Source: Polynucleobacter meluiroseus
Lineage (GTDB): Bacteria > Pseudomonadota > Gammaproteobacteria > Burkholderiales > Burkholderiaceae
Assembly: GCA_945881875.1 (NCBI GenBank)
Contig: CAMCVH010000001.1
Span: 248,001 to 312,000 of the forward strand
Length of the DNA: 64,000 bases
Direction: 5' to 3'
The translations under genes and the position numbers were made by a program. Shown here piece by piece: positions 15,785-27,719 of this stretch. Positions within the stretch are counted from its first letter, which is position 1. Every line of letters begins with the position of its first letter. The notes beneath the pieces were generated by a model, which did not search any database, was not told the DNA's origin, and saw nothing but the letters and a program-made list of their open reading frames with translations.

Positions 15785-16630
15785 ATGCTCAAAGCACGAG
15801 TAATGACTGCATTAGTTTTATTGGGTATTTTCCTATCAGTCCTCTGGTTGGCCCCTTTAATATGGTTGGGTATTCTTTTAGCTTTAGTTATCACGCTTGC
15901 TTCTTGGGAATGGTGGCGCCTACTTTTTCCAAGTAATGAAAGAAGAGCTATTTCTTACGCTGGAATTTGTCTACTTAATTTAGCAGTCTGGGTCATGTAT
16001 GCAGACATGAATGCCGTTGTTGTATTGCTTTGTATGACAGTCGCTTTTTGGGTTTTGATAGTGCCTCTCATCATGAAGCAATCTTTGGAGTTTGATCTCA
16101 CTAAATGGAAATGGCCCCTAGCCATTTCGGGTCTGTTGATATTGCCGGCATGTTGGTTTGCCTTGATGCATTTACGTGCAATCAGCATGACCTTATTCCT
16201 CTCAGTATTGATCTTAGTTTGGACTGCTGACATTGGTGCTTATTTCGTAGGTAAATCTTTTGGAAAAAATAAATTAGCGATTAGATTAAGTCCTGGCAAG
16301 TCGATCGAGGGTGCTATAGGAGGTGGTGTTTTAGTTTTGATAGTTGCGCTCTTAGGAAGCTTTGTAGTTGATGATATGAAACTTTTCCAATTGAACTTTT
16401 TTGACTTTCTCAATCAAAGTATTGGTTGGCTTGGCATGATTGCAGTCACCATCATTTGTGTTCTTATGAGTATCCAAGGTGATTTGTTCGAGTCTCAACT
16501 AAAGAGAATTGCTGGTGTAAAAGATAGTAGTAATCTCTTACCCGGTCACGGTGGATTCTTGGACCGTATTGATGCTTTATTACCAGTACTGCCTCTTGCT
16601 GGTTTGATCGTCATTCTGATTACTCAATAA
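15785..16630 (+). CDS. cdsA: phosphatidate cytidylyltransferase
   Basis: Multi-TM protein ending in the CDP-OH signature SIQGDLFESQLKRIAGVKDSSNLLPGHGGFLDRIDAL. Confidence 0.94.
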   Translation: MLKARVMTALVLLGIFLSVLWLAPLIWLGILLALVITLASWEWWRLLFPSNERRAISYAGICLLNLAVWVMYADMNAVVVLLCMTVAFWVLIVPLIMKQSLEFDLTKWKWPLAISGLLILPACWFALMHLRAISMTLFLSVLILVWTADIGAYFVGKSFGKNKLAIRLSPGKSIEGAIGGGVLVLIVALLGSFVVDDMKLFQLNFFDFLNQSIGWLGMIAVTIICVLMSIQGDLFESQLKRIAGVKDSSNLLPGHGGFLDRIDALLPVLPLAGLIVILITQ

Positions 16631-16634
16631 AGAA

Positions 16635-17888
16635 ATGACTCAATTAATTAAAATAAATTCAGATGCCCGATTAGACTCTCATGTCATGAGAAATATTTGT
16701 GTCTTGGGTTCAACCGGTTCAATCGGCGTTAATACACTTAATGTGGTGCGCCAATATCCTAACTTATTTTCGATCAAAACTTTAACAGCACATAGTCAAA
16801 TCAATTTATTGGCGGAGCAGTGCGCAGAGTTTCATCCAGAATTAGTTGTTGTTGGTAGTGCTGCGGCTGCACAAGAGTTAGAAAAACTATTACTGAATAA
16901 GCGGATAAAAACGCAGGTGCTCTATGGGCCCGCAGCTTTAGTCACTGCAGCAACACTTCCATCAATTAATACGGTCATGGCAGCGATTGTGGGTGCGGCA
17001 GGTTTATTGCCAACTATTGAAGCAGCTAAGGCTGGCAAAAGAATTTTGCTAGCTAACAAAGAGGCATTGGTGATGTCTGGTGATATTTTTATGAAAGCCA
17101 TTGCGACAAGTGGCGCAGAGTTATTACCTATTGATAGCGAACATAATGCGATCTATCAATGTTTGCCTGATGCCAATACATCCAATGGTGGTGCAAGAGG
17201 CGCCTATAGCCAATTTGGAGTAAAAGAGGTCTTATTGACAGCTTCAGGGGGACCTTTTAGGACAATCGCTCTTTCCGATTTATCCCATGTCACTTCCGAT
17301 CAAGCGTGTGCTCATCCTAATTGGGTGATGGGTCGAAAAATATCAGTTGATTCGGCGACCATGATGAATAAAGGTTTGGAATTGATTGAGGCCCATTATT
17401 TATTCGGTTTAGCTGCAAAACATATTCAAGTCTTGATACATCCCCAGAGTGTGGTGCATTCCATGGTGAGGTATGTTGACGGTTCAGTGATCGCTCAATT
17501 GGGTCAGCCTGATATGAAAACCCCGATAGCTTATGGGTTAGCTTGGCCTCGTCGAATTGATGCTGGAGTCAAAGAATTAGATTTTATGAGCTTAAAAGGG
17601 TTAAGCTTTGAAGAGGTCGATGCAGGTCGCTTCCCATGTTTAGGTCTGGCATACGATGCACTGGTTGCAGGTGGCTTGATGCCAACAGCATTGAATGCAG
17701 CCAACGAAGTAGCAGTGCAAGCTTTTTTAGAGGGCCAATTGAAGTTCACAGATATAGCTAACTTAGTAGAAAAAACTTTGAATCGCTCGCAATTAGCGCA
17801 GCTAGGAAGAGCAGATAGTTTAGAACTAGTTTTACAGGCAGATCTGGAGTCCAGGCAAATTGCCCAACTTATTTTGAAGGATTTTTAA
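16635..17888 (+). CDS. dxr: 1-deoxy-D-xylulose-5-phosphate reductoisomerase
   Basis: VLGSTGSIGVNTLNVV...LLANKEALVMSG...SEHNAIYQCL; start may be the second Met (MRNICVLG). Confidence 0.95.
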   Translation: MTQLIKINSDARLDSHVMRNICVLGSTGSIGVNTLNVVRQYPNLFSIKTLTAHSQINLLAEQCAEFHPELVVVGSAAAAQELEKLLLNKRIKTQVLYGPAALVTAATLPSINTVMAAIVGAAGLLPTIEAAKAGKRILLANKEALVMSGDIFMKAIATSGAELLPIDSEHNAIYQCLPDANTSNGGARGAYSQFGVKEVLLTASGGPFRTIALSDLSHVTSDQACAHPNWVMGRKISVDSATMMNKGLELIEAHYLFGLAAKHIQVLIHPQSVVHSMVRYVDGSVIAQLGQPDMKTPIAYGLAWPRRIDAGVKELDFMSLKGLSFEEVDAGRFPCLGLAYDALVAGGLMPTALNAANEVAVQAFLEGQLKFTDIANLVEKTLNRSQLAQLGRADSLELVLQADLESRQIAQLILKDF

Positions 17889-17890
17889 GT

Positions 17891-18961
17891 ATGGATGCTA
17901 TTTGGAGTTTGTTAGCTTTTTTAGTCGCCATTGGAATTTTGGTGAGCTTTCATGAGTTTGGGCACTATTCTGCGGCAAAGTTTTGTGGCGTTAAGGTTTT
18001 AACCTTTTCAGTTGGTTTTGGTAAGTCCATATGGTCCTATCAGAAGAATAAAGATTCAACCGAATGGTCTTTAGGTAGCTTGCCTCTGGGTGGTTACGTG
18101 AAGATGGATGAGGAATCTTTTAGGTCAAAAAAACTTTGGCAACGTTCTTTTATAGTTGCCGCTGGCCCTTTAGCCAACTTTTTATTAGCCATTCTCTTTC
18201 TTTCGGTGCTTTTTGCTTCAGGAGTTCCTCAATTACCAGCCAAGATGGCGGAGCCGGCAAAGGATTCTGTTGCTTATCAAGCCGGTATTTTGGGTGGTGA
18301 TCAGGTAATAGGTTGGAAGCAGGCTGGAAATACAGAGTTTCGTCCCATCGCTAGTTGGAATCAGTTGCGCTGGCGCCTAATGGATGCCGCAACAGCCAAA
18401 GAAAGCTTTTCTTTACTGGTAAAAGACTCTAAGAGTGAAGAGCAAGTCATTGTTTTTAATAATGAAAAGTTTAAAAAGCTGACTCCTGAGACCGATCCCT
18501 TGTCTTCCTTGGGTTTAAGACCAGATATATCGGAGCCTATTGCATGGTTTCAGCTCCAATTGGGCCCCTTTAGCTCTGTTTTAGTGGCTTCTGAGCGTGT
18601 TTGGGATGTTAGCGTTGTGTCAGTCAGGATGCTTGCAGGTATCTTTACCGGTGAATCATCTGTCAAGCAGCTCGGTGGACCCCTGAGTATTGCTGATATG
18701 GCCGGAAAATCTGCTCAGGTTGGCTGGCAGTCATATTTAGGCTTCTTGGCCCTCATCAGTATCAGCTTGGGGATCTTAAATTTGATCCCTTTACCCATGC
18801 TTGATGGTGGTCAGCTAATGTATGATGTGTGGGAGTTAATAACGGGGCGAAGGGTTGCTGAGTCCTGGCAAAATGTATTGCAAAGAGTTGGAATGGCTGG
18901 CCTGATGACAATAACGATTCTGGCTTTGTTTAATGATATTTCTAGATTGTTTTTACGTTGA
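17891..18961 (+). CDS. rseP: RIP metalloprotease RseP
   Basis: HEFGHY zinc motif, PDZ region, NLIPLPMLDGGQLMY. Confidence 0.94.
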   Translation: MDAIWSLLAFLVAIGILVSFHEFGHYSAAKFCGVKVLTFSVGFGKSIWSYQKNKDSTEWSLGSLPLGGYVKMDEESFRSKKLWQRSFIVAAGPLANFLLAILFLSVLFASGVPQLPAKMAEPAKDSVAYQAGILGGDQVIGWKQAGNTEFRPIASWNQLRWRLMDAATAKESFSLLVKDSKSEEQVIVFNNEKFKKLTPETDPLSSLGLRPDISEPIAWFQLQLGPFSSVLVASERVWDVSVVSVRMLAGIFTGESSVKQLGGPLSIADMAGKSAQVGWQSYLGFLALISISLGILNLIPLPMLDGGQLMYDVWELITGRRVAESWQNVLQRVGMAGLMTITILALFNDISRLFLR

Positions 18962-21264
18962 AACTAAGTAAAAAATTACTACTGACCCCTCTAGCTGCTA
19001 TTGCAGTGAGTCTTTTATCTGGCCAAGTACTTGCTGCTGATCCGTTTATCGTTAAAGATATTCGCGTTGAGGGTTTACAACGTGTCGAGCCTGGAACTGT
19101 ATTTAGTTATTTGCCCGTTCGTGTAGGTGAAACTTTTACAGATGACAAAGGTGCTGACGCTATCAGAGCTCTTTACAACACAGGCTTTTTTAAAGACGTC
19201 AAAGTTGAATCAGAAAATCAAGTTTTAGTGATCACCGTTGAGGAGCGTCCAGCCATATCTTTGGTTGATTTCACAGGTCTCAAAGAGTTTGATAAAGAGG
19301 GAATGAAAAAATCTTTGAAGGCAGCGGGTATTACAGATGGCCGCTATTACGATAAGTCGATCATTGACAAAGCTGAACAAGAGCTGAAGAAACAATACAT
19401 CTCACGCGGATTCTATGGCGCTGATATTAAAACCACTGTAACACCAGTTGATCGTAATCGTGTTGCCATTCTTTTCAATGTGGAAGAGGGTACAGTTTCT
19501 AAAATTAAACTCATCAATATTAACGGTGCCAAGGCATTTAAAGAATCAGTCTTGCGTGAAGAAATGCAACTATCTTCAGGCAATTGGTTATCTTGGTATA
19601 CCAAAAATAATTTGTACTCAAAGCAAAAGTTAGTGGCTGACCTTGAGTCAATTAGATCTTTCTATTTAAGCCGTGGATATCTGGAGTTTGTGATTGAATC
19701 AACTCAGGTTTCTATTTCATCTGACAAAACTGAAATGTATTTGAGTATTAATATTAAAGAGGGTGTTCAGTACAAAGTTTCTAGCGTTAAATTGGCTGGT
19801 GAGTTACTTGGGAAAGAAGCTGAATTAAGTAAGCTACTTCAGCTTAAGCCGGGCGAAATTTTCTCATCAAGTAAATTAACCGCATCGACAACGGCAATTG
19901 CTGATAAGTTAGGTGCCTATGGTTATGCATTTGCATCCACAACGCCTACTAATGCCCTCAATCGTGAAAAGCAACTGGTTGATTTAACTTTAACAATTGA
20001 TCCAGGTAAACGCACCTATGTTCGCAAGGTGAACGTCGTCGGTAACGTTAAAACACGTGATGAAGTGATTCGTCGTGAAATCAGACAGCTTGAAAGCTCT
20101 TGGTATGACAGTGAAAAGCTCAAGCTTTCTAAAGATCGTGTGAATAGAACTGGTTACTTTACAGAGGTAGATATCTCTAATGAGGAAGTACCCAACACAA
20201 CTGACCAGATTGATGTGAATATGAAAGTGGTTGAGAAGCCAACCGGTTCATTAAGTTTGGGCGCGGGTTTTTCATCAACTGATAAGTTAATCCTGAGTGC
20301 TGGTATTTCTCAAGAGAATGCATTTGGAACTGGAACAAATATTGGTTTAAATATCAATACTGGTAAAACAAATAGAACCATCGCAATTTCTAACTACGAT
20401 CCATACTTTACAGAAGATGGAATTAGCCGTTTTACAGAACTTTACACAAGAAACACCATGCCGCTTTATTACACAGGTGATACTGAATACAAAATTCAAA
20501 CCACTGGCGGAAGCTTTAAGTTAGGTGTGCCTTATTCTGAGATTGATCGTGTGTTCTTTGGGCTTGGTATTGAGCAGTTAAAGATGTCAACCAGCGTGAA
20601 TACACCGCAGGCTTATATCAATTACAAAAATGAATATAGTGGTAACACTCTCAATATACCTGCAACGGTTGGTTGGTCAAGAGATAGTCGTGATAGCGCG
20701 TTGATACCTTCACGCGGCGTGTATCAGCAAGTAAGTTTTGAACTCGGCACTGCTTTAGGAGAACTTCAATACTATCGTGGTTATTACCAGCATCAGTATT
20801 TCTACCCATTATTAAAAGGTAATGTAATCTCATTAAATGGTGAGATTGGTTATGGCGATACCTATAATGGCAAGGCTTTCCCGATTACTAAGAACTATTA
20901 CGTTGGTGGTATTGGTTCTGTAAGAGGTTTTGAGCCAGGCTCAATAGGTCCTCAGACTCTAAATACGACAACTGGTCTTTATAGTCCAACTGGCGGATCA
21001 TCCAAGTTAATCGCTAATGCTGAATATACCTTCCCTATTCCAGGTTCAGGAGTTGATAAGACCCTAAGATTATTTGGCTTCTTTGATGCTGGTAATGTTT
21101 TTGACAGCACAATTAGTTTATCTGAATTACGTAAATCTTATGGTTTTGGTCTTTCTTGGATATCACCACTTGGTCCGTTAAAATTCAGCTATGGTATTCC
21201 TATGAGCACCAAGTCCGATGATCGTTTGCAGCGTTTTCAGTTCCAAATTGGTACTGCGTTCTAA
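18958..21264 (+). CDS. bamA: outer membrane protein assembly factor BamA
   Basis: Five POTRA repeats and an Omp85 barrel ending in F (FQFQIGTAF); TTG start overlapping the rseP stop. Confidence 0.95.
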   Translation: MKLSKKLLLTPLAAIAVSLLSGQVLAADPFIVKDIRVEGLQRVEPGTVFSYLPVRVGETFTDDKGADAIRALYNTGFFKDVKVESENQVLVITVEERPAISLVDFTGLKEFDKEGMKKSLKAAGITDGRYYDKSIIDKAEQELKKQYISRGFYGADIKTTVTPVDRNRVAILFNVEEGTVSKIKLININGAKAFKESVLREEMQLSSGNWLSWYTKNNLYSKQKLVADLESIRSFYLSRGYLEFVIESTQVSISSDKTEMYLSINIKEGVQYKVSSVKLAGELLGKEAELSKLLQLKPGEIFSSSKLTASTTAIADKLGAYGYAFASTTPTNALNREKQLVDLTLTIDPGKRTYVRKVNVVGNVKTRDEVIRREIRQLESSWYDSEKLKLSKDRVNRTGYFTEVDISNEEVPNTTDQIDVNMKVVEKPTGSLSLGAGFSSTDKLILSAGISQENAFGTGTNIGLNINTGKTNRTIAISNYDPYFTEDGISRFTELYTRNTMPLYYTGDTEYKIQTTGGSFKLGVPYSEIDRVFFGLGIEQLKMSTSVNTPQAYINYKNEYSGNTLNIPATVGWSRDSRDSALIPSRGVYQQVSFELGTALGELQYYRGYYQHQYFYPLLKGNVISLNGEIGYGDTYNGKAFPITKNYYVGGIGSVRGFEPGSIGPQTLNTTTGLYSPTGGSSKLIANAEYTFPIPGSGVDKTLRLFGFFDAGNVFDSTISLSELRKSYGFGLSWISPLGPLKFSYGIPMSTKSDDRLQRFQFQIGTAF

Positions 21265-21282
21265 TTTCTTAAAGGTAGAGGT

Positions 21283-21816
21283 ATGAATCATTTTATGAAT
21301 CGTTTAAATATAAGCTTAGTTACTTTACTAGTCTCAACTAGTTTTGTTGGTTCAGTTTTTGCGGCTGACGAAAAAGACTTTAGCAGCAAAATTGGGGTTG
21401 TTAATTCTGAGCGTATTTTCAAAGAATCTAACATGGCTAAAGCTAGTCAGGCTAAATTACAAAGTGACTTTGCTAAGCGTGAAAAAGATTTGCGTGATGA
21501 TGCTCAAAAGATTAAATCTGCAGCTGAGAAGTTAGATAAAGAAGCTGCAGTGATGTCAGATACTGATCGAGTTCGTAGACAACGCGAGTTAGCTGATGCG
21601 GACCGTGAATTACAACGTAAACAACGTGAATTCACAGAAGATGTGAATCAACGAAGCTTTGAGGAGCGTTCAAAAATTGCTCAAAAAGCTAATCAAGCTC
21701 TTAAATCAGTTGCTGAGCGTTACAAATTAGATTTTATTGCTCAGGAAGCAGCTTACGTTAACCCTCGCATTGATGTTACTGATGATGTGATTAAAGCCTT
21801 AAACAGCTTACGTTAA
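21283..21816 (+). CDS. skp: periplasmic chaperone Skp/OmpH
   Basis: Signal peptide and charged coiled coil; position between bamA and lpxD. Confidence 0.88.
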   Translation: MNHFMNRLNISLVTLLVSTSFVGSVFAADEKDFSSKIGVVNSERIFKESNMAKASQAKLQSDFAKREKDLRDDAQKIKSAAEKLDKEAAVMSDTDRVRRQRELADADRELQRKQREFTEDVNQRSFEERSKIAQKANQALKSVAERYKLDFIAQEAAYVNPRIDVTDDVIKALNSLR

Positions 21817-21843
21817 ACTTAAGCAAGATTTACGGGATACCTA

Positions 21844-22902
21844 ATGCCATCTATCGCTGAGCTAGCTGCGCAGTATTCGGCTCGCTTAGTGGGCGATGGC
21901 CATGCGAAGGTAACAGGATTAGCACCTCTAAGTGAGGCTTCTACTCATGAGTTAGCTTTTCTCGCCAATCCGCTATACAGAAAAGAAGCTTTAAATAGTC
22001 GAGCAGGATGTCTGATTGTTTCTGAAGCTGATTATGAGTTTTTGAGCAATTCAGAAAGTCCCTGCAAATCCAAAAACTTTTTGGTAACTCAAAATCCGTA
22101 CGCTTTGTTTGCCAGAATTTCTCAAGGCTTTGAAAAGAAATCGACTCCTTCTTTTTCAGCTGGTATTCATCCTAGTGCACTGATTGAAGAGGGCGCTATT
22201 GTTGCAAAAAGTGCTTGCATTGGACCTTTTTGCCATATTGGTAAAAACGTCAAAGTGGGTGCCAATACAAACTTAAAGGGACATGTCTCAATAGGTGATG
22301 GCGCATCAATTGGCGATGGTGCATTGATCTACCCGAATGTTACGATCTATCACGACTGTCATTTAGGTGACCGAGCCATTATTCATAGTGGTGCTGTAAT
22401 TGGTTCGGATGGTTTTGGATTTGCTCCAGACTTAGCAGCTGGTGAATGGGTGAAAGTTCCTCAAATTGGTAAGGTTATCATTGGTCACGATGTTGAGATT
22501 GGCTCAAATACCTCTGTTGATCGTGGCGCTTTGGCTGACACTGTTATTGAAGATGGTTGCAAGATTGATAATCTTGTTCAAATCGCTCATAACGTTCACA
22601 TTGGTTCATTGACAGTCATTGCTGGCAATACTGCTATTGCTGGAAGTACTCGCATCGGAAAGATGTGCATGATTGGTGGATCCTCAAGCTTCTCTGGACA
22701 TTTAACGATTGCTGATCGAACGACTATTTCTGGTGGTACCACCATCATTCGTTCAATTGACCAACCTGGTCAACACTACACCAGTATTTTCCCCATGTTG
22801 CCGCACGCTGATTGGGAAAAGAATGCCGCTATCTTACGTAGCTTAGATAAAATGAGAACTCGTGTTAAAGAATTAGAACAACAGCTTAAGTTAATTAAGT
22901 AA
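21844..22902 (+). CDS. lpxD: UDP-3-O-(3-hydroxyacyl)glucosamine N-acyltransferase
   Basis: Hexapeptide repeats; LpxD-like [27 protein letters not shown]. Confidence 0.95.
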   Translation: MPSIAELAAQYSARLVGDGHAKVTGLAPLSEASTHELAFLANPLYRKEALNSRAGCLIVSEADYEFLSNSESPCKSKNFLVTQNPYALFARISQGFEKKSTPSFSAGIHPSALIEEGAIVAKSACIGPFCHIGKNVKVGANTNLKGHVSIGDGASIGDGALIYPNVTIYHDCHLGDRAIIHSGAVIGSDGFGFAPDLAAGEWVKVPQIGKVIIGHDVEIGSNTSVDRGALADTVIEDGCKIDNLVQIAHNVHIGSLTVIAGNTAIAGSTRIGKMCMIGGSSSFSGHLTIADRTTISGGTTIIRSIDQPGQHYTSIFPMLPHADWEKNAAILRSLDKMRTRVKELEQQLKLIK

Positions 22903-22915
22903 TCAAGGACTTGTC

Positions 22916-23365
22916 ATGACTGAATTAGTAAATTTTGATATCAACCAAATTTTAAAGATGCTCCCGCATCGTTATCCATTTCTTTTGGTTGATCGAGTTC
23001 TTGAATTAGAAGCAAATAAGCGTGTCAAGGCACTTAAAAATGTAACGATGAATGAGCCTCACTTTACAGGGCACTTTCCAGATTTTCCTGTCATGCCAGG
23101 TGTATTGATTTTGGAAGCACTAGCTCAAACTGCCGCACTACTCACGTTTGGCGGTGATGCTGTTGATGATTCAGTCTACTTCTTTGTGGGTGTTGATAAT
23201 GCTCGCTTTAAAAAACCAGTGACTCCTGGTGACCAACTTATTTTAAATGCTTCAATTGAGCGTTTTAAAGGTGGTATTTGGAAGTTCAAAACATTTGCTA
23301 CCGTAAATGATGTGATCGTTACTGAAGCTGACTTGATGTGCACCATTCGAAAAAAGGAAGCTTGA
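22916..23365 (+). CDS. fabZ: 3-hydroxyacyl-ACP dehydratase FabZ
   Basis: [14 protein letters not shown]...[22 protein letters not shown]. Confidence 0.96.
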   Translation: MTELVNFDINQILKMLPHRYPFLLVDRVLELEANKRVKALKNVTMNEPHFTGHFPDFPVMPGVLILEALAQTAALLTFGGDAVDDSVYFFVGVDNARFKKPVTPGDQLILNASIERFKGGIWKFKTFATVNDVIVTEADLMCTIRKKEA

Positions 23366-23366
23366 A

Positions 23367-24167
23367 ATGTCCTTGATTCATGCAACTGCGATCATTGACC
23401 CAAAAGCTGAAGTTGCTGATGGTGTTGAGATCGGCCCTTATGCAGTTGTTGGACCTCATGTCAAGATTGGGAAAAATACTAAGATTGGTGCACATACTGT
23501 TGTAGAAGGTTGTACAACGATCGGTATAGATAACAAGATTGGGCACTTTGCTTCAGTAGGTGGTGCGCCTCAAGATATGAAGTATCGCAATGAATCAACT
23601 CAATTAATTATTGGGGATCGTAATGTCATTCGCGAATTTACAACCTTGCATACCGGCACAATTCAGGATGCAGGAATAACAAAAATTGGTAATGACAACT
23701 GGATCATGGCTTATGTGCACATCGCCCATGATTGTGTTGTTGGTAACAATACTATTTTCTCGAACAATGCTCAAATTGCAGGCCATGTTCATGTAGGTGA
23801 TTGGGCTATTTTGGGTGGTATGTCAGGCGTGCACCAGTTTGTTCGTATTGGTGAGCACTCTATGATTGGTGGCGCATCCAAACTAGTACAAGACTTGCCA
23901 CCCTATGTGATTGCATCTGGCGCTATCGCAGAACCTCATGGTGTTAATGCCGAGGGATTGAAGCGTCGTGGTTTTACACCAGAGTCAATCACGGCCCTTC
24001 GCCAAGTTTATAAATTGCTTTACAAGCAAAACCTTAGTTTTGAGGAAGCTAAACAGGCGATTGATGATCTAGCAATAGAGAAACAATCATCAGAGCCAGA
24101 TACGGCTCAGAAAATTAGACTATTCCATGATTTCATCGCCGCTTCACAGCGCGGCATTGCCCGCTAA
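23367..24167 (+). CDS. lpxA: UDP-N-acetylglucosamine acyltransferase
   Basis: Hexapeptide repeats; LpxA C-terminal helical region. Confidence 0.95.
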   Translation: MSLIHATAIIDPKAEVADGVEIGPYAVVGPHVKIGKNTKIGAHTVVEGCTTIGIDNKIGHFASVGGAPQDMKYRNESTQLIIGDRNVIREFTTLHTGTIQDAGITKIGNDNWIMAYVHIAHDCVVGNNTIFSNNAQIAGHVHVGDWAILGGMSGVHQFVRIGEHSMIGGASKLVQDLPPYVIASGAIAEPHGVNAEGLKRRGFTPESITALRQVYKLLYKQNLSFEEAKQAIDDLAIEKQSSEPDTAQKIRLFHDFIAASQRGIAR

Positions 24168-25338
24168 TTTGTCTCAGGGCTATCTAGCTTGTGCAGCTGG
24201 AGAACCCTCAGGAGACATGCTTGCTGCTAGCGTATTAGCTGGCATGAAAGATGTCCCGGCGATTGCTAATCTACCAACGCGTGGTGTCGGTGGCCCTAAG
24301 ATGATCGCAGAGGGTTTTGATGCGAAGTGGCCTATGGAGACCTTGGCTGTTCGTGGTTACGTTGAAGCAATCAAACAATTACCTTCGATTCTGTCACTGA
24401 GACGTGCTTTAGTTAAAGATTTACTTGAACATCGCCCCAAAGCATTTTTGGGCATTGATGCACCCGACTTTAATTTAGGTGTTGAGAAGCAACTAAAAGC
24501 TTCTGGTATACCAACGATCCATTTCATTAGCCCATCCATTTGGGCATGGCGTGGAGATCGTATCAAAGGTATTCAAGAATCAGTTGATCGAATATTATGT
24601 ATTTTTCCATTTGAACCTGAGATTTATCACAAGGTGGGTATGTCAGCCACTTATGTAGGACATCCATTGGCTTCACAGATTCCGATGGTTCCAAATACGC
24701 CAGCTGCAAAATTAAAGCTGGGAGTGGGTTCAGATAAAGCGTTAGTTGCCATCATGCCCGGTAGTCGTCAATCAGAAGTTAGGATGATTTCTCCAGGCTT
24801 CCTTAGAGCTATGGTACTGATGTATCAGCAATTTGGTAGCGATATAGAATTTGTTTTACCCGTTGCAACCCCCGCATTAAAGCCACAAATTTTGGACTTG
24901 CTTCAACCTATCAACCAGCAATTTCCTGATATCAAGATTCATTTATTAGATGGCCAAGCAAGTTTGGCACTTGAAGCTTGTGATGTCGTCTTAATAGCAA
25001 GTGGTACTGCTACATTAGAAGCTGCTCTTTGGAAGAAGCCGATGGTGATTTCTTATCAGGTGCCAGCCATTACAGCTTGGATCATGAGAAGGCAAGCTTA
25101 TTTGCCATATGTTGGCTTACCCAATATATTAGCCGGTAAGTTCATCGTTCCTGAGTTGCTCCAAGAGCAGGGTAGCCCGGAGGCTCTAGCTAAAGCAACA
25201 TTGGCATTACTCGATAAAAATACTCAAGTAGCTCAACTGATCGAACGTTTCACTAAGATGCATCACACACTTAATTTACCCACTGGGAAGTTAGTTGCAG
25301 AAGTGATCGCTGAGATAATCGAGGGTTCTCATGCCTGA
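24127..25338 (+). CDS. lpxB: lipid-A-disaccharide synthase
   Basis: [30 protein letters not shown]; start overlaps lpxA by ~40 bp (exact start uncertain). Confidence 0.93.
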   Translation: MISSPLHSAALPANLSQGYLACAAGEPSGDMLAASVLAGMKDVPAIANLPTRGVGGPKMIAEGFDAKWPMETLAVRGYVEAIKQLPSILSLRRALVKDLLEHRPKAFLGIDAPDFNLGVEKQLKASGIPTIHFISPSIWAWRGDRIKGIQESVDRILCIFPFEPEIYHKVGMSATYVGHPLASQIPMVPNTPAAKLKLGVGSDKALVAIMPGSRQSEVRMISPGFLRAMVLMYQQFGSDIEFVLPVATPALKPQILDLLQPINQQFPDIKIHLLDGQASLALEACDVVLIASGTATLEAALWKKPMVISYQVPAITAWIMRRQAYLPYVGLPNILAGKFIVPELLQEQGSPEALAKATLALLDKNTQVAQLIERFTKMHHTLNLPTGKLVAEVIAEIIEGSHA

Positions 25339-25930
25339 TTCAATGGAGTGGATCTGTGGTGTTGACGAAGCTGGAAGAGGGCCTTTAGCTGGATCGGTGG
25401 TGGCCGCTGCTGTCATTCTTGATCCAAGCCGTCCCATCGTTGGATTAAATGATTCCAAAAAATTAAGTGCCAAGGTTCGTGAGGAACTTTTTGTCATTAT
25501 TGTTAGAGATGCAAAAGCTTGGTGCATTGCTGAGGCAAGCCCCACTGAAATTGATTCTATTAACATTCTTCAAGCGACTATGTTAGCCATGAAAAGAGCA
25601 ATTGAAGGTTTAGAGAAAACTCTTGGAAGAATGCCGGATGGTGCTCTTATCGACGGTAACCGCTGTCCTAAAGTAGATATTCCGATGGAAGCCATCATTA
25701 AAGGTGATAGCAAGGTTCAAGCTATTTCAGCCGCATCGATTTTGGCAAAAGTAACACGTGACAGAGATATGCAAATACTGCATGATCAGTTTCCTATGTA
25801 TGGGTTCAATCAACATATGGGTTATCCAACACCATTTCATTTTGCAAGGCTCAAAGAGTACGGCCCTTGCCCTTCGCACAGACGTTCTTTTTCTCCAGTG
25901 AGAGAAGTGATGGAGCAATCATTATTATGA
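25331..25930 (+). CDS. rnhB: ribonuclease HII
   Basis: [22 protein letters not shown]. Confidence 0.96.
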   Translation: MPDSMEWICGVDEAGRGPLAGSVVAAAVILDPSRPIVGLNDSKKLSAKVREELFVIIVRDAKAWCIAEASPTEIDSINILQATMLAMKRAIEGLEKTLGRMPDGALIDGNRCPKVDIPMEAIIKGDSKVQAISAASILAKVTRDRDMQILHDQFPMYGFNQHMGYPTPFHFARLKEYGPCPSHRRSFSPVREVMEQSLL

Positions 25931-26736
25931 AATCTCCAAAACTGATAAGTTCATTGGACAACCCCTTATTCAAAAGAGTCAAGACTCTTTTAGAGGGTGG
26001 AGTTAAAGCCAATAAATTTCGAGCAGAGTTGGGGTTAGCTGTTGCAGAAGGTACTCATTTAGCGCAATCTTGGTTAGGTAGTGAAGATCTAGTTGAAATA
26101 CTGACCACTGAAGCGGGCTTAGCTTTGCCTGAAATTGCTGCTGTGGTTGATATGCAATTAGCCTTGGTTCCTGAAACTGATTTGTATATTCTTGATGAAG
26201 TTCTATGGAAGAAGTTATCTGATCTTGGCAATGCACCTCCAATCGTTATCACGATCAAGATTCCAGAAAGAGAATTTCCAACTCATCTGAGTGGTGATGT
26301 TTTGATCCTAGATGGCGTGCAAGATGCTGGTAATGTTGGTTCCATGATGAGAACAGCTGCTGGCGCGGGACTGCAATATATTATCTGTATGAAGGGTAGT
26401 GCCCAAGCTTGGTCACCGAAAGTTTTAAGATCTGCCATGGGTGCTCATCGTCATCTAAAGATCTTTGAGTCTTGGTCTCTTAATCAGGTACGTGAAAAAA
26501 TCACTATACCTATTTATTCAACTTGCCTGAACGCAGAGCAAGAGTTATACGATTTAGAAGATGCTCTTAAAGAGCCGCATGCTTGGGTATTTGGTAATGA
26601 GGGCGCTGGCATCAGTCCTGAGTTCTCCACCTTTTCAAAAGGTGTTTCTATTCCGCAGGACCCCTGTATTGAATCTCTCAATGTAGGTGCAGCAACCGCT
26701 ATCTGTTTGTTTGAAGCTAAGAGAATTCGAAGGTGA
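25927..26736 (+). CDS. TrmH/SpoU-family RNA 2'-O-methyltransferase
   Basis: [48 protein letters not shown]-type motifs; start at MKSPKLISS. Confidence 0.88.
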   Translation: MKSPKLISSLDNPLFKRVKTLLEGGVKANKFRAELGLAVAEGTHLAQSWLGSEDLVEILTTEAGLALPEIAAVVDMQLALVPETDLYILDEVLWKKLSDLGNAPPIVITIKIPEREFPTHLSGDVLILDGVQDAGNVGSMMRTAAGAGLQYIICMKGSAQAWSPKVLRSAMGAHRHLKIFESWSLNQVREKITIPIYSTCLNAEQELYDLEDALKEPHAWVFGNEGAGISPEFSTFSKGVSIPQDPCIESLNVGAATAICLFEAKRIRR

Positions 26737-26766
26737 AATCAAACTCGCCAGCCATTAAGAATCAAA

Positions 26767-27591
26767 TCAGTAATTACTTCTTTGAGGTTTGATTTCTTGA
26801 AGTATTGTGGTGGCAATTTCTTCAATTGATTTATTGGTTGTTGAAAGCCATGGAATACTATTTTTACGCATCATGGCTTCAGCTTCGCTAACTTCATAGC
26901 GACAGTTTTCGATTTTTGCGTAATTACTGCCAGGACGACGTTCATTACGTATTTCAGATAAGCGCATTGGGTCGATGGTTAAGCCAAATAACTTTTTACG
27001 ATGTGGCTGAATATCTACAGGCATTTGATTGCGTTCAAAGTCATCCGGAATTAAAGGGTAGTTGGCAGATTTCAAGCCGTATTGCATGGCTAAGTAGAGG
27101 CTCGTTGGAGTCTTACCGCTTCTAGAGACGCCTACAAGGATCACATCAGCATCCGCTAAATTTTGATTGGATTGACCATCATCGTGAGCGAGCGAAAAAT
27201 TGATTGCCTCAATACGATTTTTATAAGATTCTGTATCGGCATTGTTATGGAATCGTCCAATGGCATGATTAGATTTAACGCCTAAGGATTCCTCTAATGG
27301 TGCAATGAAGGTTTGGAACATATCCATCATCAAGCCTTTAGCAGCAGTGACAATCGCATTAACCTCTGGATTAACAAGCGTTGTGAAGACGATCGGTTGT
27401 TGACCTGATTTTTCAGAATATTCATTAATTTCACGAACCGCTTGATGTGCTTTATCTACGGTATCGATAAAGGGAAGTCTGACTTGCCTAAAAGGGAGTT
27501 CAAATTGAGCCAAGATTGACTGACTAAAGGTCTCAGCAGTAATGCCGGTACCATCAGAAACAATAAAAACAATACGTGGTTTTGAGCTCAT
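26767..27591 (-). CDS. ppsR: PEP synthetase regulatory protein (kinase/pyrophosphorylase)
   Basis: VSDGTGITAETF...GVSRSGKTPTSLYLA; divergent from ppsA. Confidence 0.93.
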   Translation of the reverse strand: MSSKPRIVFIVSDGTGITAETFSQSILAQFELPFRQVRLPFIDTVDKAHQAVREINEYSEKSGQQPIVFTTLVNPEVNAIVTAAKGLMMDMFQTFIAPLEESLGVKSNHAIGRFHNNADTESYKNRIEAINFSLAHDDGQSNQNLADADVILVGVSRSGKTPTSLYLAMQYGLKSANYPLIPDDFERNQMPVDIQPHRKKLFGLTIDPMRLSEIRNERRPGSNYAKIENCRYEVSEAEAMMRKNSIPWLSTTNKSIEEIATTILQEIKPQRSNY

Positions 27592-27719
27592 AAATAGGTC
27601 AACTAGTAATTAAATGGGCTGCTATGTAGCAGTTATAATTAGGCCATATAGCGCTAATGACTCAAATTTAACCTAAGTCTTTAGCCGCAGTGCAGATTTT
27701 CCATTTCTTGAGAGTTCTT